From an uncultured bacterium (GTDB taxonomy: Bacteria; Cyanobacteriota; Vampirovibrionia; Gastranaerophilales; Gastranaerophilaceae): a stretch of DNA of 64,000 nucleotides. A program made the translations under genes and the position numbers. Within the stretch, counting starts at the first letter, position 1. Each line of letters starts with the position of its first letter. Location: positions 80,901 through 144,900 of the forward strand of contig CANENE010000002.1 of the NCBI GenBank assembly GCA_947428835.1, given 5' to 3'. The notes below the pieces were generated by a model, which saw nothing but the letters and a program-made list of their open reading frames with translations, ran no database searches and was not told the DNA's origin. Below are positions 17,073 through 26,210 of this stretch, in pieces.

Positions 17073-17870
17073 GTGAGCTATATATTATATCCGCCAACAA
17101 ACGCTGTTGCATTTAATATATTTAATTATCCAATCAGATGGTATGGGATAATTATGGCAATTTCAATATTTTTATGTGTATTTTTAAGCTATTTATTTTT
17201 GAAAAAATATCATTCAAAAAAACTTGCAGATGAATTTATAGATATGTGCCCAGGGGCCATTGTTTCAGGAATTTTTGGAGCAAGGTTTTTTTATTGTATT
17301 TCAAATTTTGATTTTTATTTGAAACACAAAAGCGAAATTCTAATGCTAAGTCACGGCGGACTTTGTATATATGGGGCAATTATTTTTGGAATTTTATATT
17401 TTATTTGGTATACAAAAAAAAGAAAAATAAATTGCTTAAAGTATTTGGATAGTGTTGCTTTATTTTTTCCTCTTGCACAAAGCATCGGCAGATGGGGCAA
17501 CTATTTTAACCAAGAGGCTTATGGCACACCAACAGATGGTTTTTTAAAGCTCTATATTGATTATTCAAACAGACCCTTAAAATATATTGATGTTGAATAC
17601 TTTCATCCGACATTTTTGTATGAAAGTATTTTAGATATAGCAAGCTTTATTTTGCTTTTGATAATATTCATAAAATTTAAAGATAAAATGAAACAAGGCA
17701 CGATATTTTATCTGTGTTTGATTTTTTATTCTATAATTCGAATTTTTGTTGAAAGCATTAGAATAGATAGCGTTATGAATTTTGGAAATATTGCAATAGC
17801 GCAAGTAATTGCGCTATTGATAATGATTATTTCGAGTTTTTTATTGTTTAAAAGCTATAAAAATAATTAG
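17073..17870 (+). CDS. lgt: Prolipoprotein diacylglyceryl transferase
   Basis: Inner-membrane enzyme that transfers diacylglycerol from phosphatidylglycerol to the lipobox cysteine of prolipoproteins. The 265-residue protein has about seven helices. Family marks are IRWYGIIMAISIF at the N-terminus, FGARFFYCISN, HGGLCIYGAI (His-Gly region) and the Lgt signature GRWGNYFNQEAYG near residue 143, followed by HPTFLYES. The start is GTG immediately after the upstream stop. It ends only 2 nt from the convergent gpmI gene, with no visible terminator between them. Confidence 0.96.
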   Translation: MSYILYPPTNAVAFNIFNYPIRWYGIIMAISIFLCVFLSYLFLKKYHSKKLADEFIDMCPGAIVSGIFGARFFYCISNFDFYLKHKSEILMLSHGGLCIYGAIIFGILYFIWYTKKRKINCLKYLDSVALFFPLAQSIGRWGNYFNQEAYGTPTDGFLKLYIDYSNRPLKYIDVEYFHPTFLYESILDIASFILLLIIFIKFKDKMKQGTIFYLCLIFYSIIRIFVESIRIDSVMNFGNIAIAQVIALLIMIISSFLLFKSYKNN

Positions 17871-17872
17871 TT

Positions 17873-19396
17873 TTATTTTTCAAGCATTGATTTGCCTGTC
17901 ATTTCGTTGGGCTGTTTAATTTCAAGAATATCTAAAACGCTTGGTGCGATATCGCATAGTGCACCTTCTTTTTTCAAAGAATAATTGTCTTTTGAAACAA
18001 CAACAAAAGGAACAACATTTGTTGTGTGTGCTGTTTGAGGTGCTTTGGTTTCTTCGTTGAACATCCATTCGGCATTTCCGTGGTCTGCTGTGATAATCAT
18101 TGTAACATCGTTTTCAAGTGCTTTTTGGGCAATTTTTCCAACACATGTGTCAACTGCTTCGCAAGCTTTAATTGCAGCATCCATAACGCCTGTATGACCT
18201 ACCATATCAGGGTTTGCAAAGTTTACAAGAATAAAACCGTATTCTTTATTATCAAGTGCATTTAATACATTATCGCAAACTTCATAAGCTGACATTTCAG
18301 GCTGCATATCATATGTTGCAACTTTTGGCGAATTAACAAGAGCGCGTGTTTCAAGTTTTCCTTCTTTTTCAACTCCACCATTAAAGAAAAATGTAATATG
18401 AGCGTATTTTTCTGTTTCTGCGGTTCTAAATTGTTTGATGTTATTTTCATCTAATACATCGCCTAAAATATTAACGAGACTTTGAGGCTTGAATGCTACA
18501 GGAACATCAAAAGTTTCATCGTATTGTGTCATGCAGACATAATATAAGTTTTTAATTTCTTTTTTGCGTTTGAAGCCATCAAAAGATTTATCTGCAAATG
18601 CTCTTGTAATTTCGCGGGCTCTATCGGGTCTGTAGTTGAAGAATATAACAGCGTCATTATCTTCTATTCTTCTGTTTGAAATTACGGTAGGCTCCACAAA
18701 TTCGTCTGTAGTTTCTTTTTCGTATGAATGTTGAATGGCATCAGATGAACTTTGTTCTTTGATACCTTCTGCCATTGTTAGACAATTATAAGCTCTTTCG
18801 ACTCTATCCCAGCGTTTATCCCTATCCATTGCCCAGTATCTTCCAATGATTGATGCAATAGGGGGCAGATTATATTTTTTAAGTTCGTCTTCAATTTCTT
18901 TTAAAAATATATGTGCAGATTTTGGTGGAGTATCGCGGCCATCTAAAAATGCGTGAACATAGACTTCTTTGAGCCCATTTTCTGATGCCATTTTAATTAA
19001 TGCTTTCAGGTGGTCAAGGGAGCTATGGACGCCGCCTGTGGATACCAAACCATATATATGAAGAGCGGAATTGTTTTTCTTTACGTGATTAATTGCATTT
19101 AAAAATTCGCTGTTTTTAAAGAAATCCCCTTCTTCAATTGCTTTATTAATTCTTGTCAGTTCCTGATAAACAATTCTTCCGGCGCCTATATTTAAATGTC
19201 CTACTTCGCTATTTCCCATTTGTCCTTTTGGAAGACCGACCGAAAGACCATCCGCGTGGATTGTAGTTGATGGCATGGAAGTATAATATTTATCAAAATT
19301 TGGTGTATTTGCTTTTGCAATTGCATTATATTTAGTGTCAGTTGAAATTCCCCATCCGTCTAAAATACAAAGTAATACTCTTTTATTGTTTGGCAT
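17873..19396 (-). CDS. gpmI: 2,3-bisphosphoglycerate-independent phosphoglycerate mutase
   Basis: Glycolytic interconversion of 3- and 2-phosphoglycerate using two Mn2+ ions. The 507-residue length is normal. Metal and catalytic motifs are ILDGWG (Asp13), GNSEVGHLNIGAGR with the phosphoserine nucleophile at S63, HAFLDGRDTPPKSA, RYWAMDRDKRWDR, NFANPDMVGHTG and ITADHGNAEWM (His/Asp metal ligands). It appears monocistronic, with a predicted extended -10 promoter upstream. It is convergent with lgt and divergent from nadB. Confidence 0.97.
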   Translation of the reverse strand: MPNNKRVLLCILDGWGISTDTKYNAIAKANTPNFDKYYTSMPSTTIHADGLSVGLPKGQMGNSEVGHLNIGAGRIVYQELTRINKAIEEGDFFKNSEFLNAINHVKKNNSALHIYGLVSTGGVHSSLDHLKALIKMASENGLKEVYVHAFLDGRDTPPKSAHIFLKEIEDELKKYNLPPIASIIGRYWAMDRDKRWDRVERAYNCLTMAEGIKEQSSSDAIQHSYEKETTDEFVEPTVISNRRIEDNDAVIFFNYRPDRAREITRAFADKSFDGFKRKKEIKNLYYVCMTQYDETFDVPVAFKPQSLVNILGDVLDENNIKQFRTAETEKYAHITFFFNGGVEKEGKLETRALVNSPKVATYDMQPEMSAYEVCDNVLNALDNKEYGFILVNFANPDMVGHTGVMDAAIKACEAVDTCVGKIAQKALENDVTMIITADHGNAEWMFNEETKAPQTAHTTNVVPFVVVSKDNYSLKKEGALCDIAPSVLDILEIKQPNEMTGKSMLEK

Positions 19397-19436
19397 AGCT
19401 TTAAAGTCCTCTTTTATTATCTTTTGTCTATAAAAA

Positions 19437-19465
19437 ATTATATCACTACCAAAAAAATATGTAAC
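19437..19465 (-). promoter_or_regulatory. Predicted promoter of gpmI with extended -10
   Basis: Read on the minus strand: GTTACA (19465-19460), a 17-nt spacer, TATAAT (19442-19437). TGA immediately before TATAAT makes a TGnTATAAT extended -10. The predicted start point is about 33 nt upstream of the gpmI ATG. The -10 box is perfect; the -35 matches four of six. Confidence 0.5.
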
Positions 19466-19513
19466 AAAAAATGTTTATTTATATTATTATATTTATATAT
19501 CAAAGGAATTGTA

Positions 19514-21130
19514 ATGAAATATTCTAAATATAATGTTGTCATAATCGGAAGCGGAATCAGCGGTTTGTTTCTTGCAAATAAATTATCACAAAGTTCTGAT
19601 TTTGAAGATGGAATTTTGGTTATAACAAAAGAGCAACTGTTTTCAGGTTCTTCTGCTCTTGCTCAAGGCGGGATTGTAAGTGTTATTCCTGAATTAAACA
19701 GTAAAGATTCAATAGAGCTCCATATAAAAGATACCCTAAAAGCAGGCTGCGGTTTGAATAATATAAATACTATTAAATTTGTTTCAACAAATTCTGCTTT
19801 GGTTGTTGATGATTTAATAGGTTTTGGTGTCGAATTCGATAGAAACGAGACAGGAAAGCTCAATTTCACAATGGAAGGTGCCCATAGCTGCCCTAGAATT
19901 CTTCACAGTGAAGGTGATTCTACAGGAAGAATTATTGAACAAGCATTGGTTGAAAATATCCAAAAAGCCAAAAATGTCGAAATATATGATAACACTATGG
20001 CACTTGAATTGCTTATTGATACCGATAATTCCTGCAAGGGCTTGATTAGCTACAATTGGCAAAATAATGAATATGAAGCAATTTATTCAAGCAATGTCGT
20101 TATTGCAACAGGTGGCATAGGCCAGCTTTATTTGGAGACTACAAATCCTGCTGTTTCAACGGCAGATGGTATAGCGCTTGCATATAAAACCGGCGCAAAA
20201 GTAGCTGATATGGAATTTGTTCAATTCCATCCGACTGCTCTATATTGCAAAAATAAAGCCACAATGCCATTAGTTTCAGAATCTGTCAGAGGAGAAGGCG
20301 CAAAGCTCGTTGATACAAAAGGCAGTTACTTCGCTTTTGATTATGACAAAAAAGGAGATCTTGCTCCAAGAGATGTTGTAGCAAGGGCGATAGTTTCCCA
20401 AATGGAAAAAACGGATAGTGATTATGTAAATCTTGATATATCTTCTATCGGGCTTGAAAAATTCAAAAAAAGATTTCCCACAATAACTTATCTTTGTGAA
20501 GAAAACAATATTGATATATCTGATTGTTTAATTCCTGTAAGACCTTGTGAACATTATTTTATGGGTGGAATTAAAGTTGATATTAATTCAAAAACAACAA
20601 TTAAAAATCTATATGCAATAGGAGAATGTGCTTCAACAGGGCTCCATGGGGCAAACAGACTTGCAAGCAATTCCCTTTTAGAATGCGCTGTGTTTGCCGG
20701 CGAACTTGCTTCAATCCTTAGTAAAGATACTGTACTTCCTCCAAAGAAAAACAGTTTTAAAATAAAAGAAATAATTGAAAAGTTTGAAAACCTTGATGTT
20801 GATATTTTGTCAGATGGCAATGAAGAATTATTAGAAGAGAAATTCAACGAGCTAAAGGTCGCAATGAGTCACAATGTTGGGATTATAAGAACACAAAAGA
20901 GTCTTAAAGAAGCATTATTTAAAATAGAAAAAATTGAAAAAACCATTTTAGAGGGTAATTTTAAAGAAAACAGAAGAAAATATGAGCTTCAAAATGCAAT
21001 TATAGTTTCAAAGCTTATTATTGATGCTGCCTTGAAAAGAGAATTTTCAATAGGTGCACATTATAGGCAGGATTGTGTTTCGCAAGAAGAGAGAAAGGAA
21101 ATTTTAAATGACGAAATTTTGCTTAAATAA
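19514..21130 (+). CDS. nadB: L-aspartate oxidase
   Basis: FAD enzyme that oxidises L-aspartate to iminoaspartate, the first step of de novo NAD synthesis. The FAD-binding GxGxSG motif is YNVVIIGSGISGLFLANKL at residues 6-24. SSALAQGGIVSV is the LAQGG FAD-contact region, and GEGAKLVD, APRDVVARAI and CASTGLHGANRLASNSLLE are family blocks. I start at ATG 19514, preceded by AAAGGAA; an upstream in-frame ATG at 19424 would add a 30-residue hydrophobic extension without a ribosome site. nadC overlaps the 3' end by 23 nt. nadA, which uses the product, is not in the window. Confidence 0.96.
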   Translation: MKYSKYNVVIIGSGISGLFLANKLSQSSDFEDGILVITKEQLFSGSSALAQGGIVSVIPELNSKDSIELHIKDTLKAGCGLNNINTIKFVSTNSALVVDDLIGFGVEFDRNETGKLNFTMEGAHSCPRILHSEGDSTGRIIEQALVENIQKAKNVEIYDNTMALELLIDTDNSCKGLISYNWQNNEYEAIYSSNVVIATGGIGQLYLETTNPAVSTADGIALAYKTGAKVADMEFVQFHPTALYCKNKATMPLVSESVRGEGAKLVDTKGSYFAFDYDKKGDLAPRDVVARAIVSQMEKTDSDYVNLDISSIGLEKFKKRFPTITYLCEENNIDISDCLIPVRPCEHYFMGGIKVDINSKTTIKNLYAIGECASTGLHGANRLASNSLLECAVFAGELASILSKDTVLPPKKNSFKIKEIIEKFENLDVDILSDGNEELLEEKFNELKVAMSHNVGIIRTQKSLKEALFKIEKIEKTILEGNFKENRRKYELQNAIIVSKLIIDAALKREFSIGAHYRQDCVSQEERKEILNDEILLK

Positions 21131-21962
21131 TTTTGCAATAGATGATTTTATAATTTCTGCTCTAAAAGAAGATATGTATTATGGCGATATCACAACCGAA
21201 TGCATAGCTCAAAATACCAAAAACGATTTTGAAATATTTTTAACTACAAGACAAGATGGTGTTTTGTGTGGCAAAGATGTATTTGTCAGAGTGTTTGAGC
21301 TTTTAGGAAAAGATAAAGTTGAAATAGAATTTTATTTTGAAGATGGCGACATTATAAAAAAAGGTGACAAAATTGCAAAAATCAAAGGAGATGTGAGAAC
21401 TATCCTTGAAGGAGAAAGACTGGCACTGAATTTTGTTCAAAAAATGTCAGGAATTGCAACTTATACAAGAAAATTTTATGATATAATCAAAAAATACGAA
21501 ACAAGAATAGTGGACACCAGAAAAAACACTCCAAATTTCAGACTTTTCGAAAAATATGCGGTAAAAGTCGGAGGAAACTATCTGCACAGATTTAACCTTT
21601 CGGACTGCGTTATGCTGAAAGACAATCATATCGCTTTTTTAGGCGGCTCCATTACAAAAGCTGTTCAAAAAGTCAGACAAAATATATCCCACGCTCATAA
21701 AATTGAAGTTGAATGCGATAGAATCGAACAGGTAGTAGAAGCTCTTGAAAATAATGTTGATATTATTATGCTTGATAATATGGATACAGATACAATGAAA
21801 AAATGCGTTGAAATTATCAACAAAAAAGCAATAATTGAAGCATCGGGATGTGTCACTATAGATAATGTTGAAAGCATTGCGCGCACGGGAGTAGACGTAA
21901 TTTCAACAAGCGCTATTGTCACAAAAGCACCAACATTGGATTTGGGATTTGATGCCAAATAG
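21108..21962 (+). CDS. nadC: Nicotinate-nucleotide pyrophosphorylase (carboxylating)
   Basis: Quinolinate phosphoribosyltransferase: makes nicotinate mononucleotide from quinolinate and PRPP, the third step of the nadB/nadA/nadC pathway. The 284 residues show ALKEDMYYGDITTE, GERLALNFVQKMSGIAT, IVDTRKNTPNFR (substrate-binding Arg), KVGGNYLHRFNLSDCVMLKDNH and IEVECDRIEQ, then the C-terminal barrel blocks IIMLDNM and IEASGCVTIDNV. ATG 21108 lies inside nadB behind AAAGGA. Overlap with nadB points to translational coupling. Confidence 0.97.
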   Translation: MTKFCLNNFAIDDFIISALKEDMYYGDITTECIAQNTKNDFEIFLTTRQDGVLCGKDVFVRVFELLGKDKVEIEFYFEDGDIIKKGDKIAKIKGDVRTILEGERLALNFVQKMSGIATYTRKFYDIIKKYETRIVDTRKNTPNFRLFEKYAVKVGGNYLHRFNLSDCVMLKDNHIAFLGGSITKAVQKVRQNISHAHKIEVECDRIEQVVEALENNVDIIMLDNMDTDTMKKCVEIINKKAIIEASGCVTIDNVESIARTGVDVISTSAIVTKAPTLDLGFDAK

Positions 21963-21971
21963 CCGACTAAA

Positions 21972-22526
21972 TTAGTCGTTATACTGCGAAACGCTATCTT
22001 GAGTTTTCATTTCCTGAAGTTTTTGCTGGCCATTCATGACAAGTTGATATAATCTGTTTAAGTCTTGTTCAAGATTATTTAGAAGCTGCTGGGCAAATTG
22101 CTGCGATTCTTCTTTCATCCTTTGAGATTCATTTTTAGCATTAAGCCTGACTTCTTGGGCTTCATTGAATGCTTGCATTTTGATTTGCTGGCATTCGTCA
22201 AAAACAGTTTGTCTGAATTTTTCGGCATGTTCTTCCATTGCTTTATTCAGGCTTGATTCATTTAAAAGCTTATATCTTTCATTTTCTGCATCTTGAATAA
22301 TACGTTCAGCCCGTATTTTAGCTTCTTGTAAAATTTCATCCTTCTTTTTTAATATGATTCTTGCATCATTTATTTCATCAGATATGGCATTAGGAAACGA
22401 ATTTACAATTTTGTACAGTTCTTTTGTATTGACAATCATCCGACCCGGAAAAATCGGAATCCCATCATCACACAATGCGCTTAAATCGTCAATCAAATCA
22501 AACATTTTGTTTACTGATTCTGCCAT
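21972..22526 (-). CDS. Coiled-coil DivIVA/ATP-synthase-b-like protein beside coaD
   Basis: A 184-residue soluble, nearly all-helical protein. The N-terminal 50 residues (MFDLIDDLSALCDDGIPIFPGRMIVNTKELYKIVNSFP) form a small conserved-looking module; residues 55-175 are one long coiled coil rich in Glu, Gln, Lys and Ala (AEKFRQTVFDECQQIKMQAF). Such proteins are often named as ATP synthase subunit b or DivIVA-like, but no membrane anchor is present, so the F-ATPase assignment is unlikely. It lies 7 nt downstream of coaD on the same strand, and similar coaD-linked coiled-coil genes are known in Clostridia. Function unknown. Confidence 0.7.
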   Translation of the reverse strand: MAESVNKMFDLIDDLSALCDDGIPIFPGRMIVNTKELYKIVNSFPNAISDEINDARIILKKKDEILQEAKIRAERIIQDAENERYKLLNESSLNKAMEEHAEKFRQTVFDECQQIKMQAFNEAQEVRLNAKNESQRMKEESQQFAQQLLNNLEQDLNRLYQLVMNGQQKLQEMKTQDSVSQYND

Positions 22527-22533
22527 TTTGTTT

Positions 22534-23031
22534 TTAACCTTTCTTATATTCTTTTAAATATTGTACCACACTTTTTGGAACAAATTTTGAAATGTCTGTT
22601 TTGTGGTTTGATAATTCTTTAACAATGCTTGAAGAGATAAAATTGTGTTCGGGTTTTGTAGATAGAAATACTGTTTCAATATCAGGTGCGATTACTTGAT
22701 TTGTTTGGCATAATTGAACTTCGTATTCAAAATCTGTAATAGTCCTTAGGCCTCGAATTAAAAATTTTGCCCCTATCATTCTTGCATATTTTACAGTTAA
22801 GCCTTCAAAACTTGCTACTTTAACATTTTCCAAATCTTCAACAGATTGTTTAATAAGCTCTACTCTTTTATCAACCGATAAAAAAGGTTTTTTTGAAGGG
22901 TGATTCAAAACTGCTATAACAACTTCATCAAACATCCTGCTTGCCCTGTATAAGACATCTAAATGGCCGTTTGTAATGGGGTCAAAGCTGCCGGGGTACA
23001 GTGCAATTTTTTTGTCGGATGAACTTATCAT
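22534..23031 (-). CDS. coaD: Phosphopantetheine adenylyltransferase
   Basis: Fourth step of CoA synthesis: 4'-phosphopantetheine plus ATP gives dephospho-CoA. The 165-residue protein carries the nucleotidyltransferase TxGH motif in ALYPGSFDPITNGHLDVLYRA (T20-N-G-H23), AVLNHPSKKPFLSVDKR, RGLRTITDFEYEVQLCQTNQ and the C-terminal ISSSIVKEL. It is the first gene of a two-gene minus-strand unit with the coiled-coil gene and diverges from the AlgJ-like gene. Confidence 0.97.
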   Translation of the reverse strand: MISSSDKKIALYPGSFDPITNGHLDVLYRASRMFDEVVIAVLNHPSKKPFLSVDKRVELIKQSVEDLENVKVASFEGLTVKYARMIGAKFLIRGLRTITDFEYEVQLCQTNQVIAPDIETVFLSTKPEHNFISSSIVKELSNHKTDISKFVPKSVVQYLKEYKKG

Positions 23032-23139
23032 ATTGATATTATATTATCAAAAATAAATTATATACAACATTTTGATAACATTTTTTAATTTTATGTTACT
23101 ATGGATTTTGTAAGTAATTGATGGAATTAAGTTTAAAAA

Positions 23140-24765
23140 ATGCTTGGTGTTAGAAAAAGAGCCATAATTGCAGGTATTATAGCTGTCATTATACTTGTTT
23201 TGGCAAAAAATTTTTGGTTGATTTTTAAACCTATAAAAGTTGATATTGATTTTGAAATAAAAAACCCATTAAATGTTTGCGTGGTTTTAAATAAACACGA
23301 TGATGATTTTTTTTCAAAAGTAAAGCGTGCAAATTTAGTTGTTAAAAATGGGATAAACGAGTTTTTAGTTGAAGATTTGTTTTTAGCAAAACGCCTTAGA
23401 ATTGATTTTGCAAATGCTAATCAAAAAATTGTCGTAAAAGATATTTCAATAAATAACAAACGTTTTGTTTCAAGTAAATTTAAGCTTCAAGGCGGTATTT
23501 TAAAAATTGAAAATAATAATCTTATTATTTACCCAAAAAGCGATAATGTAAGATTATATTGTGAAGATAGTTTGCAAATATTTAGACCTGCAGGCTTTGA
23601 AATATCGATATTTATTATAATTTTGGTTTTATCTTTTCTTCTGTTTTATAAATTAATCGACTACGCTGCAGATTTTAGCACCTTAAAATCTAAATCAAGA
23701 ATAGAAATCGTATTTCTTTCGATCTTTTTTGTGCTTTTATGTTTGCCTGCTTTAAATATTGATAAAAATAATATTTCTAAAAAAGAAAACAGGGTATTGA
23801 AGAAATATTCGCCTATGGTAACGCAAGAAGGAAAAATTAATTATAATTATGGAAAAGATTTTAATGCATGGTTTTCGGATAGATTTTTCTTAAGGCGTGA
23901 TTTGATTGACCTTTATTATAATCAATTTATAATTGCTAAAAATTTAAGAACAAGAAAAGTTATAAAAGGCAAGGATAATTGGCTTTTTTATGGTATTAAT
24001 AGTGCTGTAGATTCTTATACTAATAAAAATACGTTTTCCAATGAAGATTTAGAACTTGCAAAAAAACGACTTGAAGAAATAAATAATCTTGCAAAAGCAA
24101 GACACAAAGAGTTTTATTTTGTGATAGCTCCATCTAAAGCAAAAGTATATTCTGAATTCTATAGCGAGCTGATTAGGCCTCAAAAAGATTCAATTAGTTT
24201 ATCGGAACAATTGGTTTCGTATTTGAAAGAAAATTCTGATGTAAGGGTAATTTATCTGAAAGATAATATTATCAAAAACAAAGATAAAGGAATCTTATAT
24301 TATAAGAAAGATACACACTGGAATAAGCTTGGTGCGTATTTTGGTTATCTTGATATTATGAAAATAATAAACAAAGATTTTAAAAATCCTGTTTTCAATT
24401 ATAAAAAGCTTATTGATGATAATGATATCCCCGGTGATTTAAATGCGTCTTTGCCGACTTCATTGAAAATAAAAGAAGATATCCAATATAAAAAACCTTA
24501 TGTAGAAGGTTATAGCTGTCAAAAAACTCAAAATAACAACGACATTCAGTACTGCAGCGGCAAAGGTACCAAAAAGATACTGATGTTTAGGGATTCTTTT
24601 GCAATTAATCTAATTCCATATATTTCAACATCTTTTAAAAAATCTAAATATGTTTGGCAGTATGATGTTGATTTTTCTTATATGGATGATGCTGATATAG
24701 TTATATTGGAAATGGTTGAAATTAATTTGCTGTTTTTGATAAAAGATAATATGGAGGAAGTGTAA
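23140..24765 (+). CDS. AlgJ/AlgX-like SGNH acyltransferase-family membrane protein
   Basis: Probable periplasmic acetyl-handling partner of the MBOAT protein encoded next. A TM helix (about 9-27) is followed by a beta-rich extracytoplasmic domain (about 30-155), two helices (about 157-175 and 188-206), then the AlgJ/AlgX-like SGNH domain (about 215-541). In that domain I see FYFVIAPSKAKVYSEFY, KDTHWNKLGAYFGY (the Asp-x-His-Trp block) and MFRDSFAI, where the Ser would be the nucleophile. The 541-residue length exceeds usual AlgJ (about 390) because of the extra N-terminal domain. The next gene begins directly after its stop, so the pair should be made together. It probably O-acetylates an exported glycan; the polymer is unknown. 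Confidence 0.8.
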   Translation: MLGVRKRAIIAGIIAVIILVLAKNFWLIFKPIKVDIDFEIKNPLNVCVVLNKHDDDFFSKVKRANLVVKNGINEFLVEDLFLAKRLRIDFANANQKIVVKDISINNKRFVSSKFKLQGGILKIENNNLIIYPKSDNVRLYCEDSLQIFRPAGFEISIFIIILVLSFLLFYKLIDYAADFSTLKSKSRIEIVFLSIFFVLLCLPALNIDKNNISKKENRVLKKYSPMVTQEGKINYNYGKDFNAWFSDRFFLRRDLIDLYYNQFIIAKNLRTRKVIKGKDNWLFYGINSAVDSYTNKNTFSNEDLELAKKRLEEINNLAKARHKEFYFVIAPSKAKVYSEFYSELIRPQKDSISLSEQLVSYLKENSDVRVIYLKDNIIKNKDKGILYYKKDTHWNKLGAYFGYLDIMKIINKDFKNPVFNYKKLIDDNDIPGDLNASLPTSLKIKEDIQYKKPYVEGYSCQKTQNNNDIQYCSGKGTKKILMFRDSFAINLIPYISTSFKKSKYVWQYDVDFSYMDDADIVILEMVEINLLFLIKDNMEEV

Positions 24766-26178
24766 ATGCTTTTTAGTTCAATGACATTTTTATGTGTTTT
24801 TCTTCCTTTGGTTATATTTTTCTATCTTATAGTTAAAAAAGAACTTAAAAATCCTGTATTACTTATAGCAAGTATGATATTTTATGCTTGGGGCGAACCT
24901 AAATATCTTGCTATGATGCTGAGTGTTATTTTAATTAACTATTTTGGCGCGATTCTTATTGAAAAAAATGAAAGCAGCAAAAAACCGTATTTGATTCTAA
25001 CCGTACTTTTGAATTTATCTTTTCTTATTTATTTTAAATATTTTAATTTTCTGATAGATAATTTTAATAATATTTTTCATACAAACCATGAATTTTTAAA
25101 TGTCATAATGCCAATTGGTATTTCTTTTTATACTTTTCAGGCATTATCGTATGTTATTGATGTATATAGAAAAGATTGCGCCGCTCAAAAAGATATCTAT
25201 AAGCTTGCTTTATATATTTGCCTTTTTCCGCAGCTTGTTGCAGGGCCGATTGTAAAATACCATGATGTAATAGAGCAAATTGAAAACAGAGATGTCGATT
25301 TTGAAAAGGTGGATTTAGGGGTAAAAAGGTTTATTATAGGTTTATCTAAAAAGATGCTGATTGCAAATACTTTAGGAGCTGTTGCAGATAAGGTTTTTGT
25401 TCAAAGTCCTGATGCTTTTTCACACTCTATTGCCTGGCTTGGATCTATTGCCTATGCTTTTCAGATATATTTTGATTTTTCGGGGTACTCTGATATGGCG
25501 CTTGGACTTGGGCTTATTTTTGGTTTTAAATTTTTAGAAAATTTCAATTATCCATATATCTCAAAATCAATAACGGAATTTTGGAGAAGATGGCACATAT
25601 CGCTTTCAACCTGGTTTAAGGAATATGTTTATATTCCATTAGGCGGTAATAGGTGCGGCAAAATAAAAACCTATAGAAATTTATTTATTGTATTTTTATT
25701 AACGGGTATCTGGCATGGGGCAAATTGGACATTTATTGTCTGGGGGATATGGAATGGACTTTTTATAATCTTTGAAAAAATGATTTCTGTAAAAGATTTG
25801 CAAGAAAAATACGCTGGTATTTATGCAAAAACGGCTCAACATATCTACTGCATTTTGATTTTTTTGATTGGCTGGGTGATTTTTAGAGCAGATGATATAA
25901 ATTATGCACTTAAATATTTAATGAATATGTTTGGAATTTTGCATTTGGATAAGGCAAATTTTGTCTATAATATGAGCTATTATGTAGATACGATTGAAAT
26001 TATAACATTTGTTGCGGCGATATTATGCTCGGTTCCTTTGTTTTCAAAGATGCTTGAAAACAAAAACAAAATTTCAATGGCACTGATTAACAACATATGG
26101 CTTTTGGTTTTGTTTATATTTTCCGTTAGCTCAATTGCTGCAAATACATATAATCCTTTTATTTATTTTAGGTTTTAG
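24766..26178 (+). CDS. AlgI-like MBOAT O-acyltransferase
   Basis: Polytopic inner-membrane O-acyltransferase of the MBOAT family (AlgI/DltB branch), passing acetyl groups across the membrane for glycan O-acetylation. The 470 residues contain IMPIGISFYTFQALSYVIDVYR, LFPQLVAGPIVKYHDV, YFDFSGYSDMALGLGLIFGF, FWRRWHISLSTWFKEYVYIPLGGNR and the catalytic-His region GIWHGANWTFIVWGIWNGLF. About ten to twelve membrane helices are evident. GGAGG within the previous gene's last codons is its ribosome site. With the AlgJ-like gene it forms a two-gene acetylation module; no polymer synthase is nearby. Confidence 0.93.
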   Translation: MLFSSMTFLCVFLPLVIFFYLIVKKELKNPVLLIASMIFYAWGEPKYLAMMLSVILINYFGAILIEKNESSKKPYLILTVLLNLSFLIYFKYFNFLIDNFNNIFHTNHEFLNVIMPIGISFYTFQALSYVIDVYRKDCAAQKDIYKLALYICLFPQLVAGPIVKYHDVIEQIENRDVDFEKVDLGVKRFIIGLSKKMLIANTLGAVADKVFVQSPDAFSHSIAWLGSIAYAFQIYFDFSGYSDMALGLGLIFGFKFLENFNYPYISKSITEFWRRWHISLSTWFKEYVYIPLGGNRCGKIKTYRNLFIVFLLTGIWHGANWTFIVWGIWNGLFIIFEKMISVKDLQEKYAGIYAKTAQHIYCILIFLIGWVIFRADDINYALKYLMNMFGILHLDKANFVYNMSYYVDTIEIITFVAAILCSVPLFSKMLENKNKISMALINNIWLLVLFIFSVSSIAANTYNPFIYFRF

Positions 26179-26210
26179 CAATAATTTTTCTGCCCGGGTT
26201 TTATTTTTGT

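Noticed and set aside
19424-19513. Upstream in-frame ATG adding 30 residues to nadB
   Set aside because: The extension is an AT-rich hydrophobic stretch without a ribosome site, and the FAD motif starts where expected from ATG 19514.
21964-21978. Palindrome CGACTAA-A-TTAGTCG between convergent nadC and the coiled-coil gene
   Set aside because: No T-run on either side and it includes coding bases; too short to call a terminator or site.
21972-22526. F-type ATP synthase subunit b
   Set aside because: No N-terminal membrane helix and no other ATP synthase genes; coiled-coil composition alone explains the similarity.
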